A DNA stretch of 64,000 bases from Methylobacterium sp. J-078 (GTDB taxonomy: Bacteria > Pseudomonadota > Alphaproteobacteria > Rhizobiales > Beijerinckiaceae), in assembly GCF_022829285.1 (NCBI RefSeq), contig NZ_JAKSYI010000049.1, forward strand, positions 62,001-126,000, in the 5' to 3' direction. The position numbers were made by a program, and so were the translations under genes. Positions 44,611-54,078 of this stretch are shown one piece after another (the first letter of the stretch is position 1; every line of letters starts with the position of its first letter). The notes beneath the pieces were generated by a model. That model saw nothing but the letters and a program-made list of their open reading frames with translations. It made no database searches and was not told the origin of the DNA.

Positions 44611-46797
44611 ATGGCCAGACCAGACGTCGCGATCCCCGGCCCACCGGACGACGCCACCCGACCCACGATCCCGCCGCTCCGACTGGTCGTCTCGGGAATG
44701 GATTGCGGCTCGTGCGCCGCGAAGATCGAGAACGCCGTCCGCCGACTGGACGGGATCGAGGACGTCGCCGTCTCGGTCCCCGCCGGCACGGTGACGATCC
44801 GGCACCGCGCCGGCGTCACGCGGGCGACGCTGGCCGCCACCGTGACCTCACTCGGCTTCGGCGTGGCCGACCCTGTGGCCGATGCCGCTTCCGGGACGGG
44901 TGAACAGCCGAACGCACCCGCATCCAAGGGGGACGATCCGGCGTGGTGGCGCGGCCCGCGGGGACGCCTCACCCTCGCGTGCGGCGGCTCGCTCGCGGCG
45001 GCGTACCTTGCCGGCCAGGCCTATCCCGCCATGGCCCCCTACGCCTTCCTGGCGGCCATGGCGGTCGGCCTCGTGCCGATCGCCTGGCGGGCCCTCGTGG
45101 CCGCCCGCCTCGGCACGCCGTTCTCCATCGAGATGCTCATGACCATGGCGGCCGTGGGCGCGGTCTTCATCGGCGCCGTCGAGGAGGCGGCGAGCGTGGT
45201 GTTCCTGTTCCTCGTCGGCGAAGTGCTCGAAGGCGTCGCGGCAAGCCGCGCCCGCGCCTCGATCCGCGGCCTGACCGACCTCGTTCCGCGAACCGCCCTC
45301 GTCGAGCGGGACGGACGCGTCGAGGAGGTTCCGGCGGAGACCCTCGTGGTCGGATCGACGGTGATGGTGCGCCCGGGCGACCGCATCCCGGCGGACGGAA
45401 CGGTGTCGGAGGGGACCGGCGAGGTCGACGAGGCGCCCGTGACCGGCGAGAGCGTGCCGAAGCGGAAGTCCGTGGACGATCCGGTCTTCGCGGGGACCAT
45501 CAACGGCGGGTCCGTCCTGCGCGTGCGGGTCACGGCGGCAGCGCGCGACAACACCATCGCCCGGGTCGTCCGCCTCGTCGAGGAAACCCAGGACGCCAAG
45601 GCACCGACCGAGCGGTTCATCGACCGCTTCTCCCGGTACTACACGCCGGCCGTCGTCGCGGTCGCGGTGCTGGTCGCGACGGTGCCGCCGCTCCTCCTCG
45701 GCGGCCCGTGGCACGATTGGATCTACAAGGGCCTGGCGATCCTCCTCATCGGCTGCCCCTGCGCCCTGGTCATCTCCACTCCGGCGGCCATCGCCGCAGG
45801 CCTGTCGGCGGGTGCCCGCCGCGGGCTCCTGATCAAGGGCGGCGCCGTCCTGGAAACCCTCGGCACGGTCACGATGGTCGCCTTCGACAAGACCGGGACC
45901 CTGACCCTGGGAAAGCCCCGGGTCACGGACGTGGTCCCCTTCGGGCGACCGGAACGCGAGGTCCTCTCCCTCGCGGCCGCCCTGGAAAGCGGCTCGAACC
46001 ATCCGCTCGCCCGCGCGATCCTGGCCAAGGCCGCGGAAGTCGCTGCCCCGATCCCGCCGGCCGCCCAAGCCGAGGCCCTCGCCGGGAAGGGAATTTTCGC
46101 GGTGGTCGGCGGGGTCGGGATCTTCCTCGGTTCGGCGCAGGCGGCAGCCGAACGCATCGCGTTCACCCCTGAGCAGGCCTCGCGCGTCACGGCCCTGACC
46201 GACGAGGGCAAGACGGTGTCCGTCCTCATCGCCGGCACCGCCGTGGCGGGGCTCGTGGCGATGCGGGACGAGCCAAGGCCCGATGCCGTGGACGGCATCG
46301 CCGCTCTCCGCTCGCTCGGCGTCGAGGTGGTCATGCTGACGGGGGACAACAGCCGGACCGCCGGTGCCATCGCGAAAACGCTCGGCATGACGCCCCGGGC
46401 CCAACTCCTTCCCGAGGACAAGCTGGGCATCGTCCGCGAGATGCAGGCGGGCGGCAAGGTCGTGGCGAAGGTCGGGGACGGCATCAACGATGCGCCCGCC
46501 CTGGCCGCGGCCGACGTCGGGATCGCCATGGGCGGTGCCGCGGACGTCGCGCTTGAGACGGCGGACGCCGCCATCCTCCACGGACGGGTCGCCGATGTTT
46601 CCAGGATGATCCTCCTGTCGCGGCGGACCATGGCGAACATCCGGGCCAACGTCGTGGTCGCGCTGGACCTGAAGGCGGTGCTCCTGTGCACGACCGTCCT
46701 CGGCATCACCGGGCTCTGGCCCGCCATCCTCGCCGACACCGGCGCGACCGTGCTCGTCACGGCCAACGCGCTGCGGCTTCTCCGGACCAGGATCTGA
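44611..46797 (+). CDS. zntA: P1B-type heavy-metal ATPase (Zn/Cd/Pb exporter)
   Basis: The pump exports divalent soft metals at the expense of ATP. The 728-residue protein has a heavy-metal-associated domain with GMDCGSC (residues 29-35), membrane segments, the A-domain DEAPVTGESVPK, the ion channel motif CPC (Cys382-Pro-Cys384), phosphorylation site DKTGT (Asp426), the SNHPLARAI motif and GDGINDAPALAAADVGIAMG. The last membrane helices carry an Asp (LVALDLKAVLL) rather than copper-type residues, which favours Zn, Cd or Pb. Start has an AAGGAAG site. It is first in an operon with CDF and ZIP genes. Confidence 0.93.
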   Translation: MARPDVAIPGPPDDATRPTIPPLRLVVSGMDCGSCAAKIENAVRRLDGIEDVAVSVPAGTVTIRHRAGVTRATLAATVTSLGFGVADPVADAASGTGEQPNAPASKGDDPAWWRGPRGRLTLACGGSLAAAYLAGQAYPAMAPYAFLAAMAVGLVPIAWRALVAARLGTPFSIEMLMTMAAVGAVFIGAVEEAASVVFLFLVGEVLEGVAASRARASIRGLTDLVPRTALVERDGRVEEVPAETLVVGSTVMVRPGDRIPADGTVSEGTGEVDEAPVTGESVPKRKSVDDPVFAGTINGGSVLRVRVTAAARDNTIARVVRLVEETQDAKAPTERFIDRFSRYYTPAVVAVAVLVATVPPLLLGGPWHDWIYKGLAILLIGCPCALVISTPAAIAAGLSAGARRGLLIKGGAVLETLGTVTMVAFDKTGTLTLGKPRVTDVVPFGRPEREVLSLAAALESGSNHPLARAILAKAAEVAAPIPPAAQAEALAGKGIFAVVGGVGIFLGSAQAAAERIAFTPEQASRVTALTDEGKTVSVLIAGTAVAGLVAMRDEPRPDAVDGIAALRSLGVEVVMLTGDNSRTAGAIAKTLGMTPRAQLLPEDKLGIVREMQAGGKVVAKVGDGINDAPALAAADVGIAMGGAADVALETADAAILHGRVADVSRMILLSRRTMANIRANVVVALDLKAVLLCTTVLGITGLWPAILADTGATVLVTANALRLLRTRI

Positions 46798-46803
46798 ACC
46801 ACG

Positions 46804-47775
46804 ATGGCAAAGGATCACCACGACCACGACCACGACCACGACGCCACCGGGCACGGGGACCATGGCGGGCATGCGCACGGACTGGGACACACGCACGCCC
46901 CGGCGAGCTTCGGCAAGGCGTTCGCCATCGGCATCGCGCTGAACGTCGGCTTCGTCGCCATCGAGGCGACCTACGGGGTGCTGGCGAACTCGATGGCCCT
47001 GCTGGCCGATGCCGGCCATAACCTCTCGGACGTGCTCGGCCTCGTCGTGGCGTGGATCGCCATGGTCCTTGCCAAGCGTGCCCCGAGCGCGCGCTACACC
47101 TACGGGATGAAGGGCTCGTCGATCCTGGCGGCCCTTTTCAACGCGGTGTTCCTGCTGGTCGCGGTCGGCGCCATCGCCTGGGAGGCGGTCCAGCGCTTCG
47201 GCGAGCCCGCACCCGTCGCCGGCAAGACCGTGATGATCGTCGCGGCGGTCGGCATCCTCGTCAACGGCATCACCGCCTGGCTGTTCGCCTCGGGTGCCAA
47301 GGGCGACATCAACATCAAGGGCGCCTTCCTGCACATGGCCGCCGACGCCGCCGTCTCGGCGGGCGTGGTCATCGCCGGCCTCGTGATTCTCTACACCGGG
47401 TGGACCTGGCTCGACCCCGTGGTCAGCCTCGCCATCGTCGCGGTCATCGTCTGGAGCACCTGGGGGCTCCTGCGCGACAGCCTCACGCTGTCCCTCGCCG
47501 CCGTACCGCCCGGCATCGACCCGGCCGCCGTCCGCGGCCACCTCGAAGGGCTGCCCGGGGTCACCGGCCTGCACGACCTCCATGTCTGGGCGATGAGCAC
47601 CACCGAGACCTGCCTCACGGCGCACCTCCTCATGCCGGGAGGCCGTCCCGACGACGCCTTCCTTATGAGAGCCGCGGCGGGGATCAAGGAACGGTTCGGC
47701 ATCGGCCACACCACCTTGCAGGTCGAGACGAGCGCGGACACCCCTTGCGTCCTCGCTCCCGACCACGTGGTCTGA
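46804..47775 (+). CDS. czcD: CDF family zinc/cobalt/cadmium exporter (CzcD/ZitB-like)
   Basis: A proton-coupled exporter of 323 residues. The N-terminal 40 residues are His-rich (HHDHDHDHDATGHGDHGGHA). Membrane helices include ANSMALLADAGHNLSDVLGL, with the HxxxD site typical for zinc transporters, and HMAADAAVSAGVVIAGLV with a second HxxxD. The C-terminal cytoplasmic domain has VTGLHDLHVWAMSTTETCLT. It starts six bases after the ATPase gene. Confidence 0.94.
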   Translation: MAKDHHDHDHDHDATGHGDHGGHAHGLGHTHAPASFGKAFAIGIALNVGFVAIEATYGVLANSMALLADAGHNLSDVLGLVVAWIAMVLAKRAPSARYTYGMKGSSILAALFNAVFLLVAVGAIAWEAVQRFGEPAPVAGKTVMIVAAVGILVNGITAWLFASGAKGDINIKGAFLHMAADAAVSAGVVIAGLVILYTGWTWLDPVVSLAIVAVIVWSTWGLLRDSLTLSLAAVPPGIDPAAVRGHLEGLPGVTGLHDLHVWAMSTTETCLTAHLLMPGGRPDDAFLMRAAAGIKERFGIGHTTLQVETSADTPCVLAPDHVV

Positions 47776-47782
47776 GCCCGAA

Positions 47783-48469
47783 ATGCAGGCTTGGCTCTAC
47801 ACCCTGATCCCAGCCGCGGCCGCCATCGTCGGCGCGGCGGTCGCGGTCAACCTGCGGCCGGGCGCCGTCCTGGTCAGCGCGATCCAGCATTTCGCGGCCG
47901 GCGTGGTCTTCGCGGCTGCGGCGGGGGAGATCCTGCCAGACCTCAAGCACGCCGGATCGCCCTGGGCGACCCTCATCGGCGGCGCGCTGGGCGTTTTCGC
48001 GATGCTCCTGTTCAAGAGCCTCGGCAAGCGGGCGAAGGGACCCGCCGGACTGATGGCGGTCACCGGCATCGACATCCTCGTCGACGGGCTCGTCCTCGGC
48101 ATCGCCTTCGCCGCCGGTGCCAAGGCCGGCATGCTGCTCACCGTCGCGCTGACCATCGAGGTCCTGTTCCTCGGCCTGACGGTCGCTACCCAATTCGGGG
48201 ACACCGGCGCGTCAAAGGGCAAGGTCGTCGGCCTGACGGCGGCCCTGGTCGTCCTCCTGCCGGTGGGGGCCCTCCTCGGCGGACCCGTCGCCACCCTGTC
48301 GGCACCGATCCAGGCCGGGTTCCTGGCCTTCGGGCTGATCGCGCTGCTGTACCTCGTCACCGAGGAGCTCCTCGTCGAGGCGCACGAGATCGAGGACCGA
48401 CCGTGGGTGACCGCCATGTTCTTCGCGGGCTTCCTGCTGCTGCTCCTGCTCGACCAAGCCATCGCATGA
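47783..48469 (+). CDS. ZIP family metal transporter, variant
   Basis: A 228-residue membrane protein with about seven hydrophobic helices. It has the ZIP-type helix 2 HFAAGVVFAAAAGEILPDL; helix 4 reads IDILVDGLVLGIAF where typical ZIP proteins have HNFPEG, and helix 5 has TIEVLFLGLTV. The last part contains LVTEELLVEAHEI. The unusual helix 4 sequence suggests an altered metal choice or direction. It begins eight bases after czcD in the same operon. Confidence 0.8.
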   Translation: MQAWLYTLIPAAAAIVGAAVAVNLRPGAVLVSAIQHFAAGVVFAAAAGEILPDLKHAGSPWATLIGGALGVFAMLLFKSLGKRAKGPAGLMAVTGIDILVDGLVLGIAFAAGAKAGMLLTVALTIEVLFLGLTVATQFGDTGASKGKVVGLTAALVVLLPVGALLGGPVATLSAPIQAGFLAFGLIALLYLVTEELLVEAHEIEDRPWVTAMFFAGFLLLLLLDQAIA

Positions 48470-48585
48470 GCGGGGGGGGTATCGCGTGTCGAGGGGGGCA
48501 CCGGCGCCCTTGCTGAACGGGGGCGTCAGATGCGGTTCACGTCGGCACGACCACTCTTACGGCTTGGATGTTCGAGGGAAGTGTC

Positions 48586-48822
48586 ATGCGAAAGCGTCTG
48601 ATGGGCCTCGTCGCGGCGAACCTGGTCCTGGCCCCCGTGGCGGCGTCCGCCCAGTATTACGGCGGCGGTTACGAGGAACGGGGCCGGGACGTCCACGTCG
48701 ACCGCTACCGGCATGGCGATCACGACGACGTGGTGATCCATCGCGAACGCCGGGACTACGACGGGCGCGGCTTCTACGGCGAGCGGCACCACCATCACCA
48801 CCACCATCACGACGACGATTAG
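48586..48822 (+). CDS. Small secreted His-rich protein
   Basis: A 78-residue protein: signal peptide to ASAQYY, then a charged region with many Arg, Asp and His, ending in a run of eight His and Asp residues. GAGGGAAG precedes the ATG. It follows the ZIP gene and probably binds metal in the periplasm. No family recognised. Confidence 0.65.
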   Translation: MRKRLMGLVAANLVLAPVAASAQYYGGGYEERGRDVHVDRYRHGDHDDVVIHRERRDYDGRGFYGERHHHHHHHHDDD

Positions 48823-48892
48823 TCCCAGGGCGTCGAAAAGCCGAGACCATCCGCGTTGTACGGATGGGCGTGAATCGTCCATAAGGACCGAG

Positions 48893-49255
48893 ATGAAACC
48901 CGGACGTCCGATCAGGGCCTACGAGACGATGCGCGGCTGGTGGGCGGCCACCGTCCGCGTGCTGTCGCTCGTCCTGGTCCTGGCGCTCGTTGTCCCCGGC
49001 GCGATCCATTCCGCCGAGGCCCATCGTCCGGCCAGCCACGAACTGTCGGTGTCCGCCCCATCCGAGGCGGGTGCTGCAGACCATTCCGATGCCTGCCCGG
49101 CCTGCCACGCCAACTGTGGCTGCCACCAGGCGCTTGGCGTCGACGCGGCGCCGGCCCTGCCGCATCGCGGGACCGGGCGCGCGTCCTACGCGACCGTGAC
49201 CACCGCCATCGGGTCCGTTTCGCCGGACCGTCTCCCAAGGCCCCCTCGCGCCTGA
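48893..49255 (+). CDS. Exported Cys/His-containing protein, unknown
   Basis: A 120-residue protein with one N-terminal hydrophobic segment (about residues 20-40, VRVLSLVLVLALVVPGA) and a short cluster ACPACHANCGCHQ in the mature part. Such a cluster can bind metal or form disulfides. It lies between the zinc operon and czcBA on the same strand. No family recognised; the tail is Pro/Arg-rich. Confidence 0.55.
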   Translation: MKPGRPIRAYETMRGWWAATVRVLSLVLVLALVVPGAIHSAEAHRPASHELSVSAPSEAGAADHSDACPACHANCGCHQALGVDAAPALPHRGTGRASYATVTTAIGSVSPDRLPRPPRA

Positions 49256-49398
49256 GGCGACGCCGCCACGCCCGTGGCGCGTCTCGGCCGGCCCCTCGCG
49301 GGTCCCGGTCGCCTCACCCTCGCGAACCACCTTGTACGGGACAGTCCGAGGCCGCTTGAGCGGATAGGCGACGTCCCGGTCGGATACGGCCCATTCCC

Positions 49399-50805
49399 AT
49401 GCGTGCATTCCTTTCCGTGGCCTTCCTGGCCATCGGCATCGCGATCGGCGGTGCCTTCCCCCGCGTATCCGAGGTCGTGCAGGGCGCCCTTGCCGCCGCC
49501 GGCCTGGCGAGCCCCCGGACGGCGCCCCCGACGAACGCTGCCATGACCAAGCCGGCGACACCCGCAGCCGACGATGGGCACGGTCACGGCGAGCATGGCC
49601 ATGAGCATGCCGAGGGCGAGCCCAAGCCTTCCGGCGAGCACAGGCACTCCGAGGGAGAAACCAAGCCCGAGGCCGGTGGCCACAAGCACGCGGAGGGCGA
49701 GGCCCACGGCCACGACGAGGAGGGCGAGGGCAGGATCAAGATGACGGCCGAGCAGGCCGCGGAGCAGGACATCACACTGGCTAAGGTCGCGGGCGGTATC
49801 CTCTCGCGACACCTTCTCGTGCCCGGCACCATCGCCCAGGACGCCGACCGGATCGCCCGGGTGCCCGTGCGGGTCGTCGGCACGGTCTCAGAGATGCGCA
49901 AGCGCCTCGGCGAGGGGGTCGCCAAGGGCGAGGTCGTGGCCGTCCTCGACAGCCGCGAGGTCGCCGAGGCCAAGAGCGACTTCCTCACCGCGACGGTCAA
50001 GGCGGACCTGGAGAAGACCAACTTCGACCGCCAGCAGGCCCTGTGGGACAAGCGGATCTCCGCGGAATCGGCATTCCTGAACGCGAAGGCCGCCTACTCG
50101 GAGGCGACCCTGCGCGTGGACCTCGCCCGCCAAAAACTCTCGGCGCTGGGGTTGAACGCGGCCGAGGTCGCGACCTCGGCCAAGAAGGACGAAACCACCC
50201 CGAACCTGTCCAGCCTGCGCCGCTACGAACTGCGCTCGCCCCTCTCCGGGCGGGTGGTCGAGCGCAAGGTCGACGTCGGGACCGCCGTCGGCAAGGAGGG
50301 CGATCCGGCCGACGTCTACACCGTCGCGGACCTGTCCTCCGTGTGGATCGAGCTCGCGATCCCGACCACCGAGCTGTCGAAGGTCCGGGAGGGCGCCAAG
50401 GTGACCATCGTCGGGGGCGACGACGCCTCCCGCGGCGAGGGCAAGGTCGTGTTCGTCAGCCCGATCCTCAACGCCGAGACCCGCTCGGCCCGGGTCATCG
50501 TCGCCCTGCCGAACAAGGACATGGCCTGGCGGCCCGGCACCTTCGTCACGACCGAGGTCGAGATCGCCCAGGACAAGGTCGGGGTCCGGCTGCCGAAGGC
50601 CGCCATCCAGACCATCAAGGGCGAGAAGGTCGCGTTCGTACGGACCCAGGATGGGTTCGAGCGTCGCGACGTGACGATCGGCAAGGCCGACGACGACGCC
50701 TTCGAGATCCTCACCGGTCTCAAGCCCGGCGACGAGGTCGCGGTGGCCAACTCCTTCGTCCTGAAGGCCGAACTCGGCAAGGCCGAAGCCGACCACGACC
50801 ACTGA
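49399..50805 (+). CDS. czcB: RND efflux periplasmic adaptor (CzcB-like)
   Basis: The 468-residue adaptor links the RND pump to an outer-membrane channel. After an N-terminal anchor comes a His-rich linker (residues about 55-115, with GHGHGEHGHEHAEGE), then the hairpin and barrel domains: RVPVRVVGTVSEMRKRLGEG, VVAVLDSREVAEAKSDFLTA, LRSPLSGRVVERKVDVGTAV and VYTVADLSSVWIELAIPT. The His-rich part suits Zn, Co or Ni. The pump gene follows after 11 bases. Confidence 0.92.
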   Translation: MRAFLSVAFLAIGIAIGGAFPRVSEVVQGALAAAGLASPRTAPPTNAAMTKPATPAADDGHGHGEHGHEHAEGEPKPSGEHRHSEGETKPEAGGHKHAEGEAHGHDEEGEGRIKMTAEQAAEQDITLAKVAGGILSRHLLVPGTIAQDADRIARVPVRVVGTVSEMRKRLGEGVAKGEVVAVLDSREVAEAKSDFLTATVKADLEKTNFDRQQALWDKRISAESAFLNAKAAYSEATLRVDLARQKLSALGLNAAEVATSAKKDETTPNLSSLRRYELRSPLSGRVVERKVDVGTAVGKEGDPADVYTVADLSSVWIELAIPTTELSKVREGAKVTIVGGDDASRGEGKVVFVSPILNAETRSARVIVALPNKDMAWRPGTFVTTEVEIAQDKVGVRLPKAAIQTIKGEKVAFVRTQDGFERRDVTIGKADDDAFEILTGLKPGDEVAVANSFVLKAELGKAEADHDH

Positions 50806-50816
50806 GGGGGCCGGTC

Positions 50817-53800
50817 ATGATCTCGAAGATCCTCGACTTTTCGGTCCACCAGCGCTGGCTCGTGGTGCTCCTGTCGCTGCTCGCGGCAAGCTTCGGCGTG
50901 TTCTCGCTGACCAAGCTCCCCATCGACGCGGTGCCGGACATCACCAACAACCAGGTGCAGATCAACACCACGGCGCCGTCGCTCTCACCGGTCGATATCG
51001 AGAAACAGGTGACCTACCCGGTCGAGACCGCGCTCGCCGGCATCAAGGGCCTGGAATACACCCGCTCGCTCTCGCGAAACGGCTTCTCCCAGATCACCGC
51101 GGTCTTCTCGGAAAAGCTCGACATCTACTTCGCCCGCCAGCAGGTGGCGGAGCGCATCGGCGAGGCCAAGTCGACACTGCCGCCGGGGGCCGAGCCCCAC
51201 ATGGGCCCGATCTCGACCGGCCTCGGCGAGATCTACATGTGGTCCATCCACTACGCCCAACTGACGGACCGCAAGGTCTCGCCGGACGGCAAGGCCGGCT
51301 GGCAATCGGACGGAAGCTACCTGACCCCCGAGGGCCAGAGGCTCGCGACGGAGCTCGAACGAACCGCGTATCTCCGCACGGTCCAGGATTGGATCATCCG
51401 CCCCCAGGTGAAGACCGTGCCGGGGGTCGCCGGCGTCGACAGCATCGGCGGCTTCGACAAGCAGTACCACGTCCAGCCGGACCCGATGAAGCTGACCGCC
51501 CTCGACCTGTCGTTCGCCGACATCGGCCGGGCGCTGGAGGCCAACAACGCCAACCAGGGCGCCCGCTACCTGGAGGACAACGGCGAGGGCTACGTCGTGC
51601 GCGCCGCCGGCCGCCTGGAGACCATGGAGGACATCGGCTCCGTCGTGGTGACCACTCGCGGCGGTGTGCCGGTCCGCATCTCCGACGTCGCCGAGGTCCG
51701 GATCGGGCGCGACCTGCGCACCGGCTCGGGCAGCGAGGACGGACGCGAGGTCGTCATCGGCACCGCCCTGATGCTGATCGGCGAGAACAGCCGGACGGTC
51801 TCGGCCGCCGTGGACGCGCGGATGACCGAGATCCGGCGCACGCTCCCGCCCGGCGTCGAGGTCCAGACCGTCCTCAACCGCACCCTCCTCGTCGAGGCCA
51901 CGATCCGGACGGTGGCCAAGAACCTCGCCGAGGGCGCCGCCCTCGTCATCGTCATCCTGTTCCTGCTGCTCGGTAACATCCGCGCGGCCATCGTTACCGC
52001 CCTCGTCATCCCGGTCGCGATGCTGATGACCATGACCGGCATGGTCCAGGGCCGCATCAGCGCCAACCTGATGAGCCTGGGGGCGCTCGACTTCGGCCTC
52101 ATCGTCGACGGTGCCGTCATCATTACCGAGAACGCCCTGCGGCACCTCGCGGAGCGCCAGACCGAGCTCGGGCGCAAGCTCGACCTGGAGGAGCGCCTCG
52201 TCACCGTGCGCGCCTCGGCCGAGGAGATGATCAAGCCCTCCCTCTACGGGCAGGCCATCATCATCCTCGTCTACGTGCCGCTCCTCACCTTCACCGGGGT
52301 CGAGGGCAAGATGTTCGAGCCGATGGCGCTCACCGTCATCATCGCCCTCGTCTCCGCCTTCGTGCTGTCGCTGACCTTCGTCCCGGCGATGATCGCCATC
52401 GTCATCACGGGCAGGGTCACGGAGAAGGACAACGTCCTCATCCGCGGGATCAAGGCCGTCTACCGCCCGGTCCTCGGGGCGGCCCTGCGCATCCCGATGA
52501 CCTTCGTCGCCGTCGCCCTCGTCCTGCTCGTCGGGGCCGGGTTCCTGTTCAGGGTGCTCGGGCAGGAGTTCATCCCGCAGCTGGACGAGAAGAGCATCGC
52601 GCTCAACGCCCAGCGCATCCCGTCGACGTCGCTGACACAGTCCCAGGCGATGCAGCTGAAGGTCGAGCAGGCGATCAGCCGATTCCCCCAGGTCGCCTAC
52701 GTCTTCTCGAAGACCGGCACCGCGGAGGTCGCCTCCGACCCGATGCCGCCGAGCTCGTCCGACACCTTCGTCATCCTGAAGCCGCAGGAGGAATGGCCCG
52801 ACCCGGACCAGACCAAGGCCGCGCTGCAGGAGGACATCGAGAAGGCGGTCGGTGCGCTTGCGGGCAACGTCTACGAGTTCTCCCAGCCGATCCAGCTGCG
52901 GTTCAACGAGCTCCTGGCCGGCACCCGCGGCGACCTCGCCGTAAAAGTGTTCGGCGAGGAGTTCGAGCCGATGCTCAAGGCCGCCAACCAGGTCGCCGCG
53001 ATCCTGCGCGGGACCGAGGGCGCCGACGACGTCAAGGTGGAGCAGACGGCCGGGCTGCCGTTCCTGGAGATCAAGATCAACAAGGTCGAGGCCGCGCGCC
53101 TCGGCCTGAGCACGTCCTCGATCCAGGACGTCATCGGCGCGGCCATCGGCGGGCGCGAGGCCGGCATGGTGTTCGAGGGCGACCGGCGCTTTCCCATCGT
53201 CGTGCGCCTGAACGACAAGGTGCGCGAGGACCGTGAGGCCCTGGAGAACATCCCGGTCCCGCTGCCCCCGGGCGTCAACGGTCGGGCGTCCTCCGTCCTC
53301 CTGAAGCAGGTCGCGAGCTTCTCCGTGACGGAGGGGCCGAACCAGATCTCTCGCGAGAACGGGCGGCGGCGGGTCGTGGTCACGGCCAACGTGCGCGGCC
53401 GCGACATCGGCTCGCTTGTCGCCGAGGCTCAGGCCAAGGTGGCCTCCGGGGTCCAGCTTCCGGCCGGCTACTACGTGACCTGGGGCGGGCAGTTCGAGAA
53501 CCTGGCCTCGGCCCGCCAGCGCCTGATGGTGGTGGTGCCGGTGTGCTTCTTCCTGATCTTCCTGCTGCTGTTCTCGGCCCTGAACTCGGCGCGTGACGCG
53601 CTGCTGGTGTTCAGCGCGGTCCCGCTGGCGCTCACCGGGGGCATCGCGGCCCTGTGGCTGCGGGGGATGCCGTTCTCGGTGCCGGCGGCGGTCGGTTTCA
53701 TCGCCTTGTCGGGGGTGGCGGTGCTGAACGGCCTGGTGATGCTGACCTACATCAAGCAGCTCATCGCGGAGGGGAAGCCGCGCCGCGAGGCGATCCTGGA

Positions 53801-54074
53801 GGGTGCGATGACCCGGCTCCGGCCGGTGGCGATGACGGCGCTGGTGGCGTCGCTCGGCTTCGTGCCGATGGCGCTGGCCACCGAGACGGGGGCCGAGGTC
53901 CAACGGCCCCTGGCGACGGTGGTGATCGGCGGCCTCATCTCGGCGACCCTGCTGACCCTCGTCGTCCTGCCGGCGCTCTACGCGCGCTTCGCCGGGACCG
54001 TGGTCCCGAGGACGGCCACCGTCGAGAAGGAGGGCCCCCATGCCCGCCCCGTCCTTCCCCAGGCGGCGGAGTAG
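50817..54074 (+). CDS. czcA: Heavy-metal RND efflux pump (CzcA-like)
   Basis: A 1,085-residue RND transporter with 12 predicted helices and two periplasmic loops. The N-terminus is MISKILDFSVHQRWLVVLLS with LPIDAVPDITNNQVQINTTA. Helix 4 contains LGALDFGLIVDGAVIITENA, the DFGxxVDGAV form of zinc/cobalt/cadmium pumps, unlike the CusA form of the second RND gene in this window. The second half has NGRASSVLLKQVASFSVTEG and VGFIALSGVAVLNGLVMLTY. The ATG was set at 50817 after GAGGGGG; the frame extends 258 codons upstream as a shadow of czcB. Confidence 0.94.
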   Translation: MISKILDFSVHQRWLVVLLSLLAASFGVFSLTKLPIDAVPDITNNQVQINTTAPSLSPVDIEKQVTYPVETALAGIKGLEYTRSLSRNGFSQITAVFSEKLDIYFARQQVAERIGEAKSTLPPGAEPHMGPISTGLGEIYMWSIHYAQLTDRKVSPDGKAGWQSDGSYLTPEGQRLATELERTAYLRTVQDWIIRPQVKTVPGVAGVDSIGGFDKQYHVQPDPMKLTALDLSFADIGRALEANNANQGARYLEDNGEGYVVRAAGRLETMEDIGSVVVTTRGGVPVRISDVAEVRIGRDLRTGSGSEDGREVVIGTALMLIGENSRTVSAAVDARMTEIRRTLPPGVEVQTVLNRTLLVEATIRTVAKNLAEGAALVIVILFLLLGNIRAAIVTALVIPVAMLMTMTGMVQGRISANLMSLGALDFGLIVDGAVIITENALRHLAERQTELGRKLDLEERLVTVRASAEEMIKPSLYGQAIIILVYVPLLTFTGVEGKMFEPMALTVIIALVSAFVLSLTFVPAMIAIVITGRVTEKDNVLIRGIKAVYRPVLGAALRIPMTFVAVALVLLVGAGFLFRVLGQEFIPQLDEKSIALNAQRIPSTSLTQSQAMQLKVEQAISRFPQVAYVFSKTGTAEVASDPMPPSSSDTFVILKPQEEWPDPDQTKAALQEDIEKAVGALAGNVYEFSQPIQLRFNELLAGTRGDLAVKVFGEEFEPMLKAANQVAAILRGTEGADDVKVEQTAGLPFLEIKINKVEAARLGLSTSSIQDVIGAAIGGREAGMVFEGDRRFPIVVRLNDKVREDREALENIPVPLPPGVNGRASSVLLKQVASFSVTEGPNQISRENGRRRVVVTANVRGRDIGSLVAEAQAKVASGVQLPAGYYVTWGGQFENLASARQRLMVVVPVCFFLIFLLLFSALNSARDALLVFSAVPLALTGGIAALWLRGMPFSVPAAVGFIALSGVAVLNGLVMLTYIKQLIAEGKPRREAILEGAMTRLRPVAMTALVASLGFVPMALATETGAEVQRPLATVVIGGLISATLLTLVVLPALYARFAGTVVPRTATVEKEGPHARPVLPQAAE

Positions 54075-54078
54075 GCCG

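Noticed and set aside
44848..47766. Open frame of 972 codons antisense to zntA and czcD
   Set aside because: Spans two real genes and their junction, with low-complexity Asp/Gly/His/Arg content; no family features.
50985..54041. Open frame of 1,018 codons antisense to czcA
   Set aside because: Composition is Arg/Asp/His/Gly-rich without hydrophobic core, typical of the antisense frame of a high-GC gene; czcA on the other strand is clearly real.
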